Assembly: GCF_010537335.1 (NCBI RefSeq)
Contig: NZ_AP019711.1
Location: forward strand, 2,418,001-2,482,000
Source: Amedibacterium intestinale
Lineage (GTDB): Bacteria > Bacillota_I > Bacilli_A > Erysipelotrichales > Erysipelotrichaceae
Length of the DNA: 64,000 nucleotides
Direction of reading: 5' to 3'
A program made the translations under genes and the position numbers. The notes below the pieces were generated by a model. It had not been told where the DNA came from, did no database searches, and saw nothing but the letters and a program-made list of their open reading frames with translations. Shown here in pieces: positions 1 to 8,818 of the stretch (position 1 is its first letter; each line of letters begins with the position of its first letter).

Positions 1-1
1 T

Positions 2-649
2 GATGCCAACGACATGAGAACCCTGCAGCCATTTACAGAAGGATACAAAGAACTGTATGGGCAGTATCCAAAGATGGAAGTAACGGATGCAGGATATGGG
101 AGCTATGAAAACTACAGCTACTGTAAAAGCAAGGGGATCAAAGGCATATTGAAATATAGCGGATATGAAAAGAAGAAAGAAAAAGTAACTGACAAGAACC
201 GTTATCAGCTGCGGCATATGGAACGCATGGAGGATGGAACACCAGTTTGTCCTGCAGGACATGTGTTTGAAAAAGAGCGAATCGGAGTAAATCTCCAGGG
301 ACAGTATCCAAAAATGACAGTGTATTATAGAAATAAAAACTGTTGTGGGTGTGCACAAAGAAATAAATGCACGACTTCAAAAAATGGAAGAAGTGCAAGG
401 ATCGTACCGGCATTAGAGAAGATGCATACAGAAATAGATGAATATCTAAAGAGCGAAGAAGGAAAGATGTTGATGAGGAAACGCAGCGCACAGGCAGAGG
501 GGGCATTTGCGGATATCAAGCAGGACTTTGAATATGTGCGACTTCATCGACGAGGGGAAAGCGGAGTAAAAGTAGAATTGATTCTGGTATGTATAGGATA
601 TAACCTAAGAAAGTACCATAATCGAAAAAAGGTGAAAAATATGAATTAG
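2..649 (+). CDS. IS1182-family transposase, C-terminal part (5' end outside window)
   Basis: The reading frame is open to the first base, so the ATG at 14 is probably internal and the true start lies upstream of the window. The product resembles the C-terminal part of DDE transposases of the IS1182 family. It has an acidic segment with TDAGYGSYEN, a Cys-rich middle (CPAGH, then NCCGCAQRNKC), and the conserved QAEGAFADIKQD block that carries the catalytic Glu, followed by a basic tail. It acts by cutting and joining the ends of its own element. Nothing shows whether the full gene is intact. Confidence 0.85.
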   Translation, partial: DANDMRTLQPFTEGYKELYGQYPKMEVTDAGYGSYENYSYCKSKGIKGILKYSGYEKKKEKVTDKNRYQLRHMERMEDGTPVCPAGHVFEKERIGVNLQGQYPKMTVYYRNKNCCGCAQRNKCTTSKNGRSARIVPALEKMHTEIDEYLKSEEGKMLMRKRSAQAEGAFADIKQDFEYVRLHRRGESGVKVELILVCIGYNLRKYHNRKKVKNMN

Positions 650-750
650 TTTTCCACAATGAGCAGGGGGAAGATTGAAAAGCAAAGGTAGAAAATAGCT
701 ATTTTAAGGATAGTTGTTTTTAAAATACCCAAAAGCAGGAAGAATTATTA

Positions 751-801
751 AAAAAAGCTGTGATTTTCGGAGAAACTATAATTTCTCTTACTCGTCACAG
801 C
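751..801 (-). terminator. Hairpin with T-tract on the minus strand, downstream of pepF
   Basis: GCTGTGA at 757-763 pairs with TCACAGC at 795-801, with a second nested pairing (GAGAAA/TTTCTC). On the minus strand the stem is followed by six T (751-756). It would stop transcripts leaving pepF, or shield the insertion sequence from outside transcription. Confidence 0.55.
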
Positions 802-831
802 CCCATAGTTTAAGCATACTATATACATATA

Positions 832-853
832 AGCAGGATGTATTCCTGCTTTT
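832..853 (+). terminator. Hairpin between IS1182 element and pepF
   Basis: AGCAGGA at 832-838 pairs with TCCTGCT at 844-850, followed by TTTT on the plus strand. Read from pepF on the minus strand, the stem is present but the T-tract is missing. A terminator whose tail was displaced by the adjacent insertion is one explanation. Confidence 0.5.
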
Positions 854-872
854 CTAGTACTCTATGCGAATC

Positions 873-2633
873 TTATTTCATAAGTCTTTTAAATTTATCA
901 AGAATTTCTTTAAAGTAAGTAAAGGCATCGTTGTATACATCATCACTTCTTGGGTCGACACCTGCATGAACAAGTTCATCGATTGGTGCTTCGCTTCCTC
1001 CTTTTGTTAGGAAGCTACGATATTCTTCTACATTTCCATTTAAGATTTGTTTTACAAAACTAATCGCAACGGCCATTCCAAGTGTATATTTATATACATA
1101 GAAATTATAGTAGAAATGAGGAATGTGATAACATGCATAGCGATACAACTCATCTACTTCAACGCTTTCTCCAAAGTAATCATGATTAATATCAAGGAAA
1201 TATTGTGTTAAGTCTTTGGAAGAAACTGGTTTTCCTTCTTCAATCCATGCATGCAGTTTTGTTTCTAGTAATGCATACATTGGCTGACGATATAATGTTC
1301 CTATTAATTGTGTTAAAAGACTGTCTAGTAAATATGCCTGATATTGCTTATCATCGTTTGTTTTTAATAAATATTCATTTAACAATAATTCATTAACAGT
1401 CGAAGCTACCTCTGCCACAAAAATACGATAGCTGCTTAAAATCGGACGATTGTGCTTATGCGAATAGTAGGAATGCATAGAATGTCCCAGTTCATGCGCA
1501 AGCGTACTTAAGGAGTCATAAGAACCAGTAAAATTAGTTAAGATAAATGGTTTGGAGTCATGTGTTCCACTGGAATAAGCGCCGCTTCTTTTTCCTGGAT
1601 GAGGCAAAAAATCAATCCATCGTTCTTTACGTGCAGTTTCTAGCATTTCGACATAGTCTTCCCCAAGAGGAGCCAATGCTTTTTTTAGAATAGAAAAACT
1701 TTCGTCAATACTGTAAGTGATATCAATATCCTTTACCATAGGTAAAAAGGTATCATAATAATGCTGGGTGTCTAAATGAAGTAGTTCTTTATGCAAAGCG
1801 AAATATTCATGCAGGTAAGAATGATATTTTTCGTTTGCCATATATAAAACTTTATCATAAAGCTTTTTATCTGCCCCATCTTCAAATAGGCTCGCTTCTA
1901 ATGCAGAAGGGAAGTTTCTTAATTTCGCATTTACAACCTGTGTTTTCGCATGCCCGCCTAATAAATTAATAAATAAATTTTGGTAACGTTTATATTCTTG
2001 AAAATAGTTTTGAAACGCCTCTTTTCGAACATTGCTGTCTGGGTGTAATAAAAACTTGTTTAATGTTCCTCCGTTTAAAAATTCTTCTTTTCCATCTATG
2101 TGAACAGGTTGAAATTCCATTCGAAAAGAAGAATAGGACTCTTCTGGAACTCTTGTGATTCCACTGTATTGAGCCATGATATCTTCAATTTCTTCACTTT
2201 GACGATGGGGAATCGTACGCCATATTTCTTCCATTGGATAGGTAAAGTCTTCACAGTCCTTTTCTTTTAAATACTGTTCAATGCTATCTTTCTTTTGAAT
2301 GATTTCTAAATCTAAAAAAGAAAGTTTTTCCGCAACCGCCTGCATTAAGGAAGAAGAAGCAGAAAGATTTTTTTGCCCATCTTCATCTTCTGGGTCAACA
2401 TCAGTTGCCATTTGTGCATAGACACATACATTATCTACACGGCGATATAAATCTTCTAGTTTCAACATAAACTGCAGGTATACATCTTTTGTATCTGCGA
2501 TATGTCCTTTTTGATTTGCAACTTCGTTTAATAAAGCAAGCACTTTATGATATTCTTCTTCATATGCTTCCTGACTTTGAAACATACTGGATAAATCCCA
2601 TGTCAAATCTTTATCAATTTCATTTCTTTTCAT
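873..2633 (-). CDS. pepF: Oligoendopeptidase F (M3B metallopeptidase)
   Basis: This is a cytoplasmic zinc peptidase that cuts short peptides of roughly 7-17 residues, supporting peptide recycling. The 586-residue length is typical of the M3B family. The zinc motif HELGH is at residues 380-384 within LAHELGHSMHSYYS, and a downstream AEVASTVNE segment supplies the third ligand. An N-terminal helical oligopeptidase region precedes the catalytic domain. There is no signal peptide. The gene diverges from deoD and has its own promoter at 2653-2681. Its 3' end faces the IS1182 remnant, but the reading frame is complete. Confidence 0.95.
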   Translation of the reverse strand: MKRNEIDKDLTWDLSSMFQSQEAYEEEYHKVLALLNEVANQKGHIADTKDVYLQFMLKLEDLYRRVDNVCVYAQMATDVDPEDEDGQKNLSASSSLMQAVAEKLSFLDLEIIQKKDSIEQYLKEKDCEDFTYPMEEIWRTIPHRQSEEIEDIMAQYSGITRVPEESYSSFRMEFQPVHIDGKEEFLNGGTLNKFLLHPDSNVRKEAFQNYFQEYKRYQNLFINLLGGHAKTQVVNAKLRNFPSALEASLFEDGADKKLYDKVLYMANEKYHSYLHEYFALHKELLHLDTQHYYDTFLPMVKDIDITYSIDESFSILKKALAPLGEDYVEMLETARKERWIDFLPHPGKRSGAYSSGTHDSKPFILTNFTGSYDSLSTLAHELGHSMHSYYSHKHNRPILSSYRIFVAEVASTVNELLLNEYLLKTNDDKQYQAYLLDSLLTQLIGTLYRQPMYALLETKLHAWIEEGKPVSSKDLTQYFLDINHDYFGESVEVDELYRYACYHIPHFYYNFYVYKYTLGMAVAISFVKQILNGNVEEYRSFLTKGGSEAPIDELVHAGVDPRSDDVYNDAFTYFKEILDKFKRLMK

Positions 2634-2652
2634 AGTATCACCTCTTGTTAGT

Positions 2653-2681
2653 ATTGTATGCTAATAAGAAAAAATACACAA
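2653..2681 (-). promoter_or_regulatory. pepF promoter
   Basis: On the minus strand, -35 TTGTGT (2681-2676) and -10 TACAAT (2658-2653) are separated by exactly 17 bp, ending about 20 bp before the pepF start. Confidence 0.6.
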
Positions 2682-2707
2682 GAATAAGAATTTTTTTTAG
2701 TTTATGT

Positions 2708-2713
2708 TATAAT
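2708..2713 (+). promoter_or_regulatory. deoD -10 box
   Basis: A perfect TATAAT lies 36 bp before the deoD start. No good -35 match lies 17 bp upstream, only an AT-rich run. Confidence 0.45.
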
Positions 2714-2748
2714 TACAATGTATTCGTATATGAAGGAGGAAAAATACT

Positions 2749-3465
2749 ATGTCAACACCACATAATGCAGCAAACAAAGGTGATATTGCGAAAACAGTTT
2801 TAATGCCGGGAGATCCATTACGTGCAAAATATATTGCGGAAACATATTTAGAAAATCCAGTACAGTTTAATACGGTAAGAAATATGTTTGGTTATACTGG
2901 TACTTATAAAGGAAAGAAAATTTCTGTTATGGGTAGTGGTATGGGTATGCCAAGTATTGGTATTTATTCTTATGAATTGTATAAATTTTACGATGTAGAA
3001 AATATCATTCGTATTGGTAGTGCCGGAGCTTATACAGACAAACTTGATTTATTTGATTTGGTACTTGCAGATGGTGCATGGAGTGAATCAACATTTGCGA
3101 AAGCACAGGCAGATGTTGATGGAGATGTGATGTATCCAAGTGAAGACTTGAATAAAAAAATCATAGAAGCAGCAGAAAGAGTTAATAAAAAAGTTACTTG
3201 TGCTAGAATTCATTCCAGCGATGTATTCTATCATGAAGATAATGTAGATGGACATGAAGAATTTTATGCAAAACATGGATGTGTATGTGTAGAAATGGAA
3301 AGTTTTGCATTATTCCACAATGCGAAAGTATTAGGAAAAAATGCAGCATGTTTATTGACGATATCTGATTCATTAGTAACAAGTGCAGCTACAACTGCAG
3401 AAGAAAGACAGACTTCTTTTAATGCAATGATGGAAGTAGCATTAGAAGCAGCAATTAGTTTATAA
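2749..3465 (+). CDS. deoD: Purine-nucleoside phosphorylase, DeoD type
   Basis: Cleaves purine (deoxy)nucleosides with phosphate to the free base and (deoxy)ribose-1-phosphate for purine salvage. At 238 residues it has the length of the hexameric bacterial family. Recognisable blocks are the N-terminal VLMPGDPLRAKYIAE phosphate-binding segment, RIGSAGAYTD, the EMESFALF sugar/base-binding motif, and TISDSLVTS with the Asp that protonates the base. A strong AAGGAGG site sits 8 bp before the ATG. It is monocistronic: a terminator follows at 3503-3534 and the copper operon has its own promoter. Confidence 0.96.
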   Translation: MSTPHNAANKGDIAKTVLMPGDPLRAKYIAETYLENPVQFNTVRNMFGYTGTYKGKKISVMGSGMGMPSIGIYSYELYKFYDVENIIRIGSAGAYTDKLDLFDLVLADGAWSESTFAKAQADVDGDVMYPSEDLNKKIIEAAERVNKKVTCARIHSSDVFYHEDNVDGHEEFYAKHGCVCVEMESFALFHNAKVLGKNAACLLTISDSLVTSAATTAEERQTSFNAMMEVALEAAISL

Positions 3466-3502
3466 GCTGTTTTTACTTGAGTGTAAAAAGAATATATAGG
3501 AG

Positions 3503-3534
3503 AGTGGTTGATTTTCGATTGACCACTTTTTTTA
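3503..3534 (+). terminator. Rho-independent terminator after deoD
   Basis: AGTGGT...ACCACT stem, extended by wobble pairs, followed by a run of seven T. Confidence 0.8.
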
Positions 3535-3549
3535 TATTATGCAGATGAT

Positions 3550-3578
3550 TTGACATAGAAGACAACAAATATTATAAT
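3550..3578 (+). promoter_or_regulatory. csoR-copA promoter
   Basis: Consensus -35 TTGACA (3550-3555) and consensus -10 TATAAT (3573-3578) with a 17-bp spacer. This is the strongest match in the window. A strong core promoter fits a repressor-controlled operon. Confidence 0.85.
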
Positions 3579-3587
3579 GATTGCACA

Positions 3588-3604
3588 ACACCCATAGGGG
3601 GTGT
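3588..3604 (+). promoter_or_regulatory. CsoR-type copper operator
   Basis: ACACCC-N5-GGGTGT palindrome with G/C tracts, centred about 18 bp after the -10 box and directly in front of the csoR ribosome site. CsoR operators are typically G-tract pseudopalindromes of this kind. Bound here, the repressor would block the start of transcription. The assignment rests on position and shape. Confidence 0.75.
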
Positions 3605-3616
3605 GGGAGGTATAAA

Positions 3617-3880
3617 ATGACACCAGAAAGAGAAAAGGCATTAAAAAACTTAAAAACAGCAAAAGGACAGCTGGAAGGTATTATAAAAATGATAGAAGAA
3701 GAAAGATATTGTATTGATATTTCTAATCAGATCTTAGCTTCTACAGCACTTTTAAAGAAAGCAAACCTTCATATCCTTAGTGGACATTTGCACAGTTGTG
3801 TAAAACAGGCAATGCAACAAGGTGACAGCGAAGAGAAATTAAAGGAAATCGAAGATGTTTTAGGAAAACTGATGAAATAG
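3617..3880 (+). CDS. csoR: CsoR-family copper-sensing repressor
   Basis: Small all-helical repressor (87 residues) that releases DNA when it binds Cu(I). The Cys-His-Cys copper ligand set is visible: the Cys in ERYCIDIS, then the H-x3-C in GHLHSC. The ATG at 3617 is chosen over an upstream start at 3581 because GGGAGG lies 7 bp before it. The earlier start would run through the operator and add 12 residues not seen in the family. It is followed 12 bp later by copA, so the repressor controls its own operon and the copper pump. Confidence 0.9.
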   Translation: MTPEREKALKNLKTAKGQLEGIIKMIEEERYCIDISNQILASTALLKKANLHILSGHLHSCVKQAMQQGDSEEKLKEIEDVLGKLMK

Positions 3881-3892
3881 GAGGTTTTGATT

Positions 3893-6331
3893 ATGGAATT
3901 TAAGTATCATGTTAGTGGCATGCATTGTGCTGCATGTTCTGCTGCAGTAGAAAGAATATTAAAAAAGCAGGAAGGAATTGAAACAGCACAGGTAAATCTG
4001 GTGATGGAAGAAGTTTTGATACAGGCAGAAGAAGAGAACTTTGATGCCTGGAAAGAAGCAGTAAGCAAAGGTGGATTTGAGCTTGAGAAACTGCAGGATA
4101 AAAAAGATGTATCGTATCATAAAAAAGTGGTATGTGATATTTTAGGAATGCAGTGTGCAGCATGCAGTGCTGGTATTGAAAAAGTTTTAAAAAGAACAGA
4201 AGGAATTTTAGATGTATCCGTAAATCTATTGTTGAATCAGGCAGAAATAGAATATGATCAAACGAAAATAAAGCTGGAAGAAATTTTTCAAGTGATTCAA
4301 AAAGGTGGGTTTGATGCTCGAATTCATCAGGAACAACAGCAGGAAGAAACAAAGAAAAAAGATTATGAAAACGTGCATATTTATGGAACCTTGATCGTTG
4401 CTTTTCTATTGTTGTATATCGGTATGTCACATATGCTTGGAAGTTTTGAACTTCCTTTACCGAATATTATTTCCTATAAAACAAACCCTTTTAATTTTGC
4501 ATTTATTCAGTTTGTACTAGCAACGATCATTGCGATAAGTGGCTGGAAATTTTATTATCGAGGTATACGCTCTTTACTTCATGGGGCAGCGAATATGGAC
4601 ACTTTAGTTGCGATAGGTACAGGAAGTGCATATATTTATTCTGTTTTTTCCTTATTCTCAATTGCCAATGGAAATGTGCATGCAGTTCATTCTCTGTATT
4701 TTGAAGGAGCTGGTGTGGTTATCGCATTGGTACAGTTTGGAAAACATTTGGAGGCTATTTCTAAGAAAAAATCAACAGGCGCCATTCAGGCGTTATTACA
4801 GCTTCGTCCTAAGACTGCTACCTTATTTAAAAATGGTAAAGAAATGGAAATTTCTGTAGATGAAGTAGTTGTAGGCGATGTTTTGGTTGTAAAAGCAGGA
4901 GAGCATATTGCCGTTGATGGAATTGTTGTAGAAGGAGAAAGCAATGTAGATGAGAGCATGCTGAGTGGTGAAAGCATGCCGGTGAAAAAAGGAGTACAGG
5001 ATGAAGTACATCAAGGAACGATGAATCTTGATGGAAGATTGTTGATGCGCTGCAGTGTTGATAATGAGGATACGACACTTTCAAAAATTATTCGTATGGT
5101 GGAAGATGCACAAAGCAAGAAAGCACCAATCGCAAGAATTGCGGATCGTATTTCTATGTATTTTGTACCAATTGTGATGGGGATTGCATTTGTGTCGGCG
5201 CTTATATGGTATTTTATTCAAAAAGATGTATCCTTCTCTTTAACGATTTTTGTAAGTGTACTAGTCATTGCCTGTCCTTGTGCATTAGGTCTGGCTACAC
5301 CAACTGCCATTATGGTAGGAACTGGAAAAGCAGCGCAGCTAGGTATTTTTATTAAAAGTGGAGAAGCTTTGGAAATAGCTAGTCATATCGATTGTGTGGT
5401 CTTTGATAAAACAGGAACCATTACGATTGGAAAACCGCTTGTAACCGATGTATTTGCGCAGGATAAACAACAGGTGTTAGCTTATGCGGCAGCTTTGGAA
5501 CAGGGAAGTGTACACCCTCTTGCAACTGCCATCTTACAAAAAGCAGAGGAAGAACATATATTAGCTCCATCTTTATCAAATATTCAAACAGTGAATGGAA
5601 AAGGTGTGTACGCCCAGTTGTCTGAAAAGAAACTGATGGCGGGAAATCGACGTATGATGGAAGAAGAAGGTCTTGATGTTTCTATGTATTTAGAAGCTGA
5701 GAAAGCATGCCAGGAAGCTGGTAAAAGTGTTGTATGGGTTTCTTATGATCAGCAGGTCATTGGTATGTTAGCTATTGCGGATAAAATAAAAGATCATGTG
5801 CGTGATGTGGTAGAAAGCTTAACAAAAAGTGGAAAAGAAGTATATATGATAAGTGGAGATCATACAAGAACTGCAACTGCAATTGCGAAACAGGCAGGAA
5901 TTACGAATGTTATAGCGGAAGTTTTGCCACAGGATAAAGCAGAAGAAGTGAAACGATTACAAAAGCTTGGCAAGAAAGTCGCAATGGTAGGAGATGGTAT
6001 CAATGATGCAATTGCCTTAACACAAAGTGAAGTAGGAATTGCTATTGGAAGTGGAAGCGATGTTGCGATAGAGAGTGCAGATATTGTATTAATGAAAGAA
6101 GATATACGTGATGTAGAAACAGCACTTCGTTTATCTCATTCTGTTTTGCGTAATATTAAACAAAATTTATTTTGGGCATTTTTCTATAATACGATTGGAA
6201 TACCTGTTGCGGCTGGTATTTTATATCCAATTTTCCATATTCTTTTATCACCTGTGTTTGCAGGAGCAGCTATGGCATTTAGTTCTGTATCTGTTGTAAG
6301 TAATGCACTTCGTTTAAGGAATTTTAAATAA
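3893..6331 (+). CDS. copA: Copper-exporting P1B-type ATPase
   Basis: Membrane pump that uses ATP to export Cu(I). Domain order: two N-terminal heavy-metal-binding domains (GMHCAACS with Cys12/15, GMQCAACS with Cys88/91), eight predicted membrane helices, an actuator domain (SGESMPV), the membrane metal site Cys461-Pro-Cys463 in ACPCALGLATPT, the phosphorylated Asp505 in DKTGT, the HPLA motif of the nucleotide domain, and GDGINDA. The ATG at 3893 is preferred over a TTG at 3887 because AGGAGG ends 8 bp upstream of it. It belongs to the csoR operon. No separate CopZ chaperone gene is seen. Confidence 0.96.
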   Translation: MEFKYHVSGMHCAACSAAVERILKKQEGIETAQVNLVMEEVLIQAEEENFDAWKEAVSKGGFELEKLQDKKDVSYHKKVVCDILGMQCAACSAGIEKVLKRTEGILDVSVNLLLNQAEIEYDQTKIKLEEIFQVIQKGGFDARIHQEQQQEETKKKDYENVHIYGTLIVAFLLLYIGMSHMLGSFELPLPNIISYKTNPFNFAFIQFVLATIIAISGWKFYYRGIRSLLHGAANMDTLVAIGTGSAYIYSVFSLFSIANGNVHAVHSLYFEGAGVVIALVQFGKHLEAISKKKSTGAIQALLQLRPKTATLFKNGKEMEISVDEVVVGDVLVVKAGEHIAVDGIVVEGESNVDESMLSGESMPVKKGVQDEVHQGTMNLDGRLLMRCSVDNEDTTLSKIIRMVEDAQSKKAPIARIADRISMYFVPIVMGIAFVSALIWYFIQKDVSFSLTIFVSVLVIACPCALGLATPTAIMVGTGKAAQLGIFIKSGEALEIASHIDCVVFDKTGTITIGKPLVTDVFAQDKQQVLAYAAALEQGSVHPLATAILQKAEEEHILAPSLSNIQTVNGKGVYAQLSEKKLMAGNRRMMEEEGLDVSMYLEAEKACQEAGKSVVWVSYDQQVIGMLAIADKIKDHVRDVVESLTKSGKEVYMISGDHTRTATAIAKQAGITNVIAEVLPQDKAEEVKRLQKLGKKVAMVGDGINDAIALTQSEVGIAIGSGSDVAIESADIVLMKEDIRDVETALRLSHSVLRNIKQNLFWAFFYNTIGIPVAAGILYPIFHILLSPVFAGAAMAFSSVSVVSNALRLRNFK

Positions 6332-6389
6332 GAGATGAAAAAACTTTAAAGATATAGTACAATTTACTACAGAATGGAAGGTGTATAGC

Positions 6390-7031
6390 TTGGAAATGAT
6401 GGTTTGGATTATCTTTACGCTTATCATTGTAGTAAGTTTTGTAGGTAGTACTTTTTTGAAAAACAATATCTTTAATAAATTATTAAAAGATATGCAGAAA
6501 CAGGATTTTGATACGTTTTTTAAGCGTTTAGATTCTTTTACGACAAAACTTTTTTATGCTCCCTTTAACAGAGAATACATGCGTTTAAATGCATATTTTC
6601 TAATGGGAGATGAAAAGAAAATTAAAGAACAGTTTGATTTAATATTAACGTTGCGTATGAGCAAAAAGCAGGATATCGATATCAGTTTGAAAGCTTTTTA
6701 CTTCTATATTGATGATAAGAATAAGCAAAAGACAGAAGAAATGCTGCAGCGTATTCAAAAATGTGGAAATGAAGAAATATATACACAGTGTAAGATTATG
6801 TCTGCTATTGTAATTGATAAAAGTATTGAATACATTGATGATATGGAAGCACAGGTAAAACAGTGTGAAGGTATCGATAGAGGGATGTTTCATTATTTAT
6901 TAGGTCTTCAGTATTTAAATAAGAAAGATACACCAAAAGCCATGGAACATTTACAAAGTGCGCAAAAGGATTTGAAAGACTCCCCATATGAATTAAAAAT
7001 AAAACAAATCATAAAGGAACATAAAAAATAA
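6390..7031 (+). CDS. Membrane-anchored protein of unknown function with helical repeats
   Basis: I do not recognise this protein. Residues 5-22 form one hydrophobic helix, followed by about 190 charged, helix-rich residues that look like degenerate tetratricopeptide-type repeats. One example is HYLLGLQYLNKKDTPKAMEHLQSAQKDL near the C-terminus, shown here in part only as a TPR-like unit. The start is uncertain. GGAAGGTG is placed well for the TTG at 6390 (6 bp), while an ATG at 6396 would be 12 bp away. It lies 58 bp after copA without an obvious promoter and may be read through from it. Confidence 0.7.
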   Translation: MEMMVWIIFTLIIVVSFVGSTFLKNNIFNKLLKDMQKQDFDTFFKRLDSFTTKLFYAPFNREYMRLNAYFLMGDEKKIKEQFDLILTLRMSKKQDIDISLKAFYFYIDDKNKQKTEEMLQRIQKCGNEEIYTQCKIMSAIVIDKSIEYIDDMEAQVKQCEGIDRGMFHYLLGLQYLNKKDTPKAMEHLQSAQKDLKDSPYELKIKQIIKEHKK

Positions 7032-7083
7032 GAGGATATCATCATTAGTTTCTATATTATAGGGGAAGGACTGGATAACCATT

Positions 7084-7116
7084 AAAAAAACGTATCGAGA
7101 TAGATACGTTTTTTTA
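7084..7116. terminator. Bidirectional terminator between convergent genes
   Basis: CGTATC (7091-7096) pairs with GATACG (7103-7108), flanked by an A7 run on one side and a T8 run on the other. It can stop both the plus-strand gene ending at 7031 and the minus-strand LCP gene ending at 7120. Confidence 0.85.
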
Positions 7117-7119
7117 ATG

Positions 7120-8703
7120 CTATTGTTCATTCGCCATATAATCCCATACAATAGTAGGATCATCATTTACTTTAGGACTGTTTTTATATAAATCATTCAA
7201 ATCAAAACTAAAGTTTTTCATTTCCAGCTGATGACTTGCGCCATCATATGCATTTAATATCCATTGTACTTCTTCCTGATTGTATAAATATACATCGAAT
7301 TTTTGTTCATTTCCCTGACTGGCAGTGTATTGATAACTGTAAGTTCCATTGTCACTGGAAATAGAGCTGATGGTCCATGGTTTTATATTTTCCAGCTCAT
7401 GTGATACAAATTTTGTAATTTGGGAAGTTGGCATATTGGTCATAACATAATTTGGAGCGATTTCCATTAATTCGTTAAAGGAAGTTAGTGCGGTTGCAGG
7501 ATTCATTAATTTATTGATAATTGCTTTAATGATGCGCTGCTGTGCACGTTCTCTTCCTGGATTATCATAGCCTGGTGTTTTTCGATGTCGAGAATATGCT
7601 AGCGCCTGTTTCCCATTTAATGTTTGTTCTCCTTTGTCAAGGCAAATCAAATCTTCTTCTTTAAAGCTTCTGTTTTCATCTTGCTCACAGAAACTAATTT
7701 CCACATCTACATCAATGCCACCTAGAGCATCTACGATTTCAATGAGAGAATTAAAACTGATGCGGGCATAGTAATCAATAGGAATTTGAAAGAAGTTTTC
7801 AAGAGATGCTATACTTGTGTCAATTCCATATAAACCAGTATGTGTAAATTTATCATTTAAATTATTGACTGCAGTGTTAGGCATATAGCCATCTCTTGGC
7901 AAAGAAACCATATCAATATGGTTTGCTCGTGGATTTACGATTAAGATGATATTTGTATCTGTTCTTGTCTGCTGATCTGGAGAACCCATACTATCTAAGC
8001 CACTCACATAGACGGTGAAAGTTTCTTTTGTGATGTCTTTTTGAACTTTAGTTTCTTTGATTTCTCGCTCATAGGTTTCAAGGATAGTGAGCTTGTCTTG
8101 TAATCCTTCCTGATTAGCACAAGCAATATTATAATAAGTGTCAGATATTGCGACAGCTTGAATCGTTTTATTTTCAAGGTCTGTAAACAGGGTTGTATAG
8201 TCCAGTGCTTCTGTTTCACTATAAGTAGAAATATCTTTTCTTAGCTCTTCTTTCATGAAAGAGGCATTGTCTACATCACTTCCATTTTGAAAACCAATTG
8301 CAGAATTTTGTAAATCATTAATATTATTAAATTTATTTTCTTTTAATGATACGATATATAATTTGTTCTTTTTAGAAATTGTACCGTCCTTATTCATAGT
8401 TGTACTGGATACCTTGTTTAAAGTTTGATGCGATTTATGCAGCAGATAGCCACTAAAACCAAGCAGAACACAAAGAAGAAGTACAAAGCATCTTCGAAGA
8501 ATACGAACCCATAAAGGCATTTTTTTAAATGATAAAAGTAAAAAAATAAGCCATAAAACACCAATTAGTGCTGCTCCAATCGTAATCCATTTTTGAGGAA
8601 GAAGTCCAAAAAGATAGGCAACATAAAAGGCAGCAATGCCAATTCCAAGCATAAGAAGCATTAAAATCATATCTATAATATAAAATCGTTTTTCTTTTCT
8701 CAT
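7120..8703 (-). CDS. LytR-CpsA-Psr (LCP) family cell-wall glycopolymer transferase, copy 1
   Basis: LCP proteins transfer undecaprenyl-linked glycopolymers (teichoic acids or capsule) to peptidoglycan outside the membrane. The N-terminus has about three membrane helices (residues 8-85). Residues about 105-235 form an extra domain discussed under findings, and the LCP core follows with NPRANHIDMVSLPRDGY, DALGGIDVDV, LNGKQALAYSRHR and PGRERAQQR, including the conserved Asp and Arg residues. The ATG at 8703 is preferred over a GTG at 8709 because GGAG lies 7 bp before it. A close paralogue lies immediately upstream (9029-10612). Confidence 0.92.
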   Translation of the reverse strand: MRKEKRFYIIDMILMLLMLGIGIAAFYVAYLFGLLPQKWITIGAALIGVLWLIFLLLSFKKMPLWVRILRRCFVLLLCVLLGFSGYLLHKSHQTLNKVSSTTMNKDGTISKKNKLYIVSLKENKFNNINDLQNSAIGFQNGSDVDNASFMKEELRKDISTYSETEALDYTTLFTDLENKTIQAVAISDTYYNIACANQEGLQDKLTILETYEREIKETKVQKDITKETFTVYVSGLDSMGSPDQQTRTDTNIILIVNPRANHIDMVSLPRDGYMPNTAVNNLNDKFTHTGLYGIDTSIASLENFFQIPIDYYARISFNSLIEIVDALGGIDVDVEISFCEQDENRSFKEEDLICLDKGEQTLNGKQALAYSRHRKTPGYDNPGRERAQQRIIKAIINKLMNPATALTSFNELMEIAPNYVMTNMPTSQITKFVSHELENIKPWTISSISSDNGTYSYQYTASQGNEQKFDVYLYNQEEVQWILNAYDGASHQLEMKNFSFDLNDLYKNSPKVNDDPTIVWDYMANEQ

Positions 8704-8796
8704 ATACACACTCCATTTATAAATTATATTTATTATAAACTATTTAAATCTATTTATATATGGCTATTTTATGAAAATTCGTTAAGAAAAGAAAAA

Positions 8797-8818
8797 AGGA
8801 ATGTAGGTTTACATTCCT
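8797..8818 (-). terminator. Terminator hairpin, outer copy, after LCP copy 2
   Basis: On the minus strand GGAATGTA/TACATTCC forms an 8-bp stem followed by TTTTTTC. It is the distal copy of a hairpin that also occurs at 9009-9030. The two flank the 190-bp repeat and differ at one loop base. Confidence 0.75.

Larger units (their letters stand above)
1..830 (+). mobile_element. IS1182-type insertion sequence, right part only
   Basis: The window opens inside this element. It contains the 3' part of a transposase gene and about 180 bp of non-coding right-end DNA. The exact right end cannot be fixed because the left inverted repeat is outside the window. The end lies somewhere between the hairpin at 757-801 and the separate hairpin at 832-850. 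The neighbouring pepF gene points toward the element and is intact. Confidence 0.6.

Noticed and set aside
4000-4430. Long minus-strand open frame (172 codons) inside copA
   Set aside because: Mirror frame of a clear coding sequence; low-complexity Leu/Phe/His-rich product typical of antisense frames.
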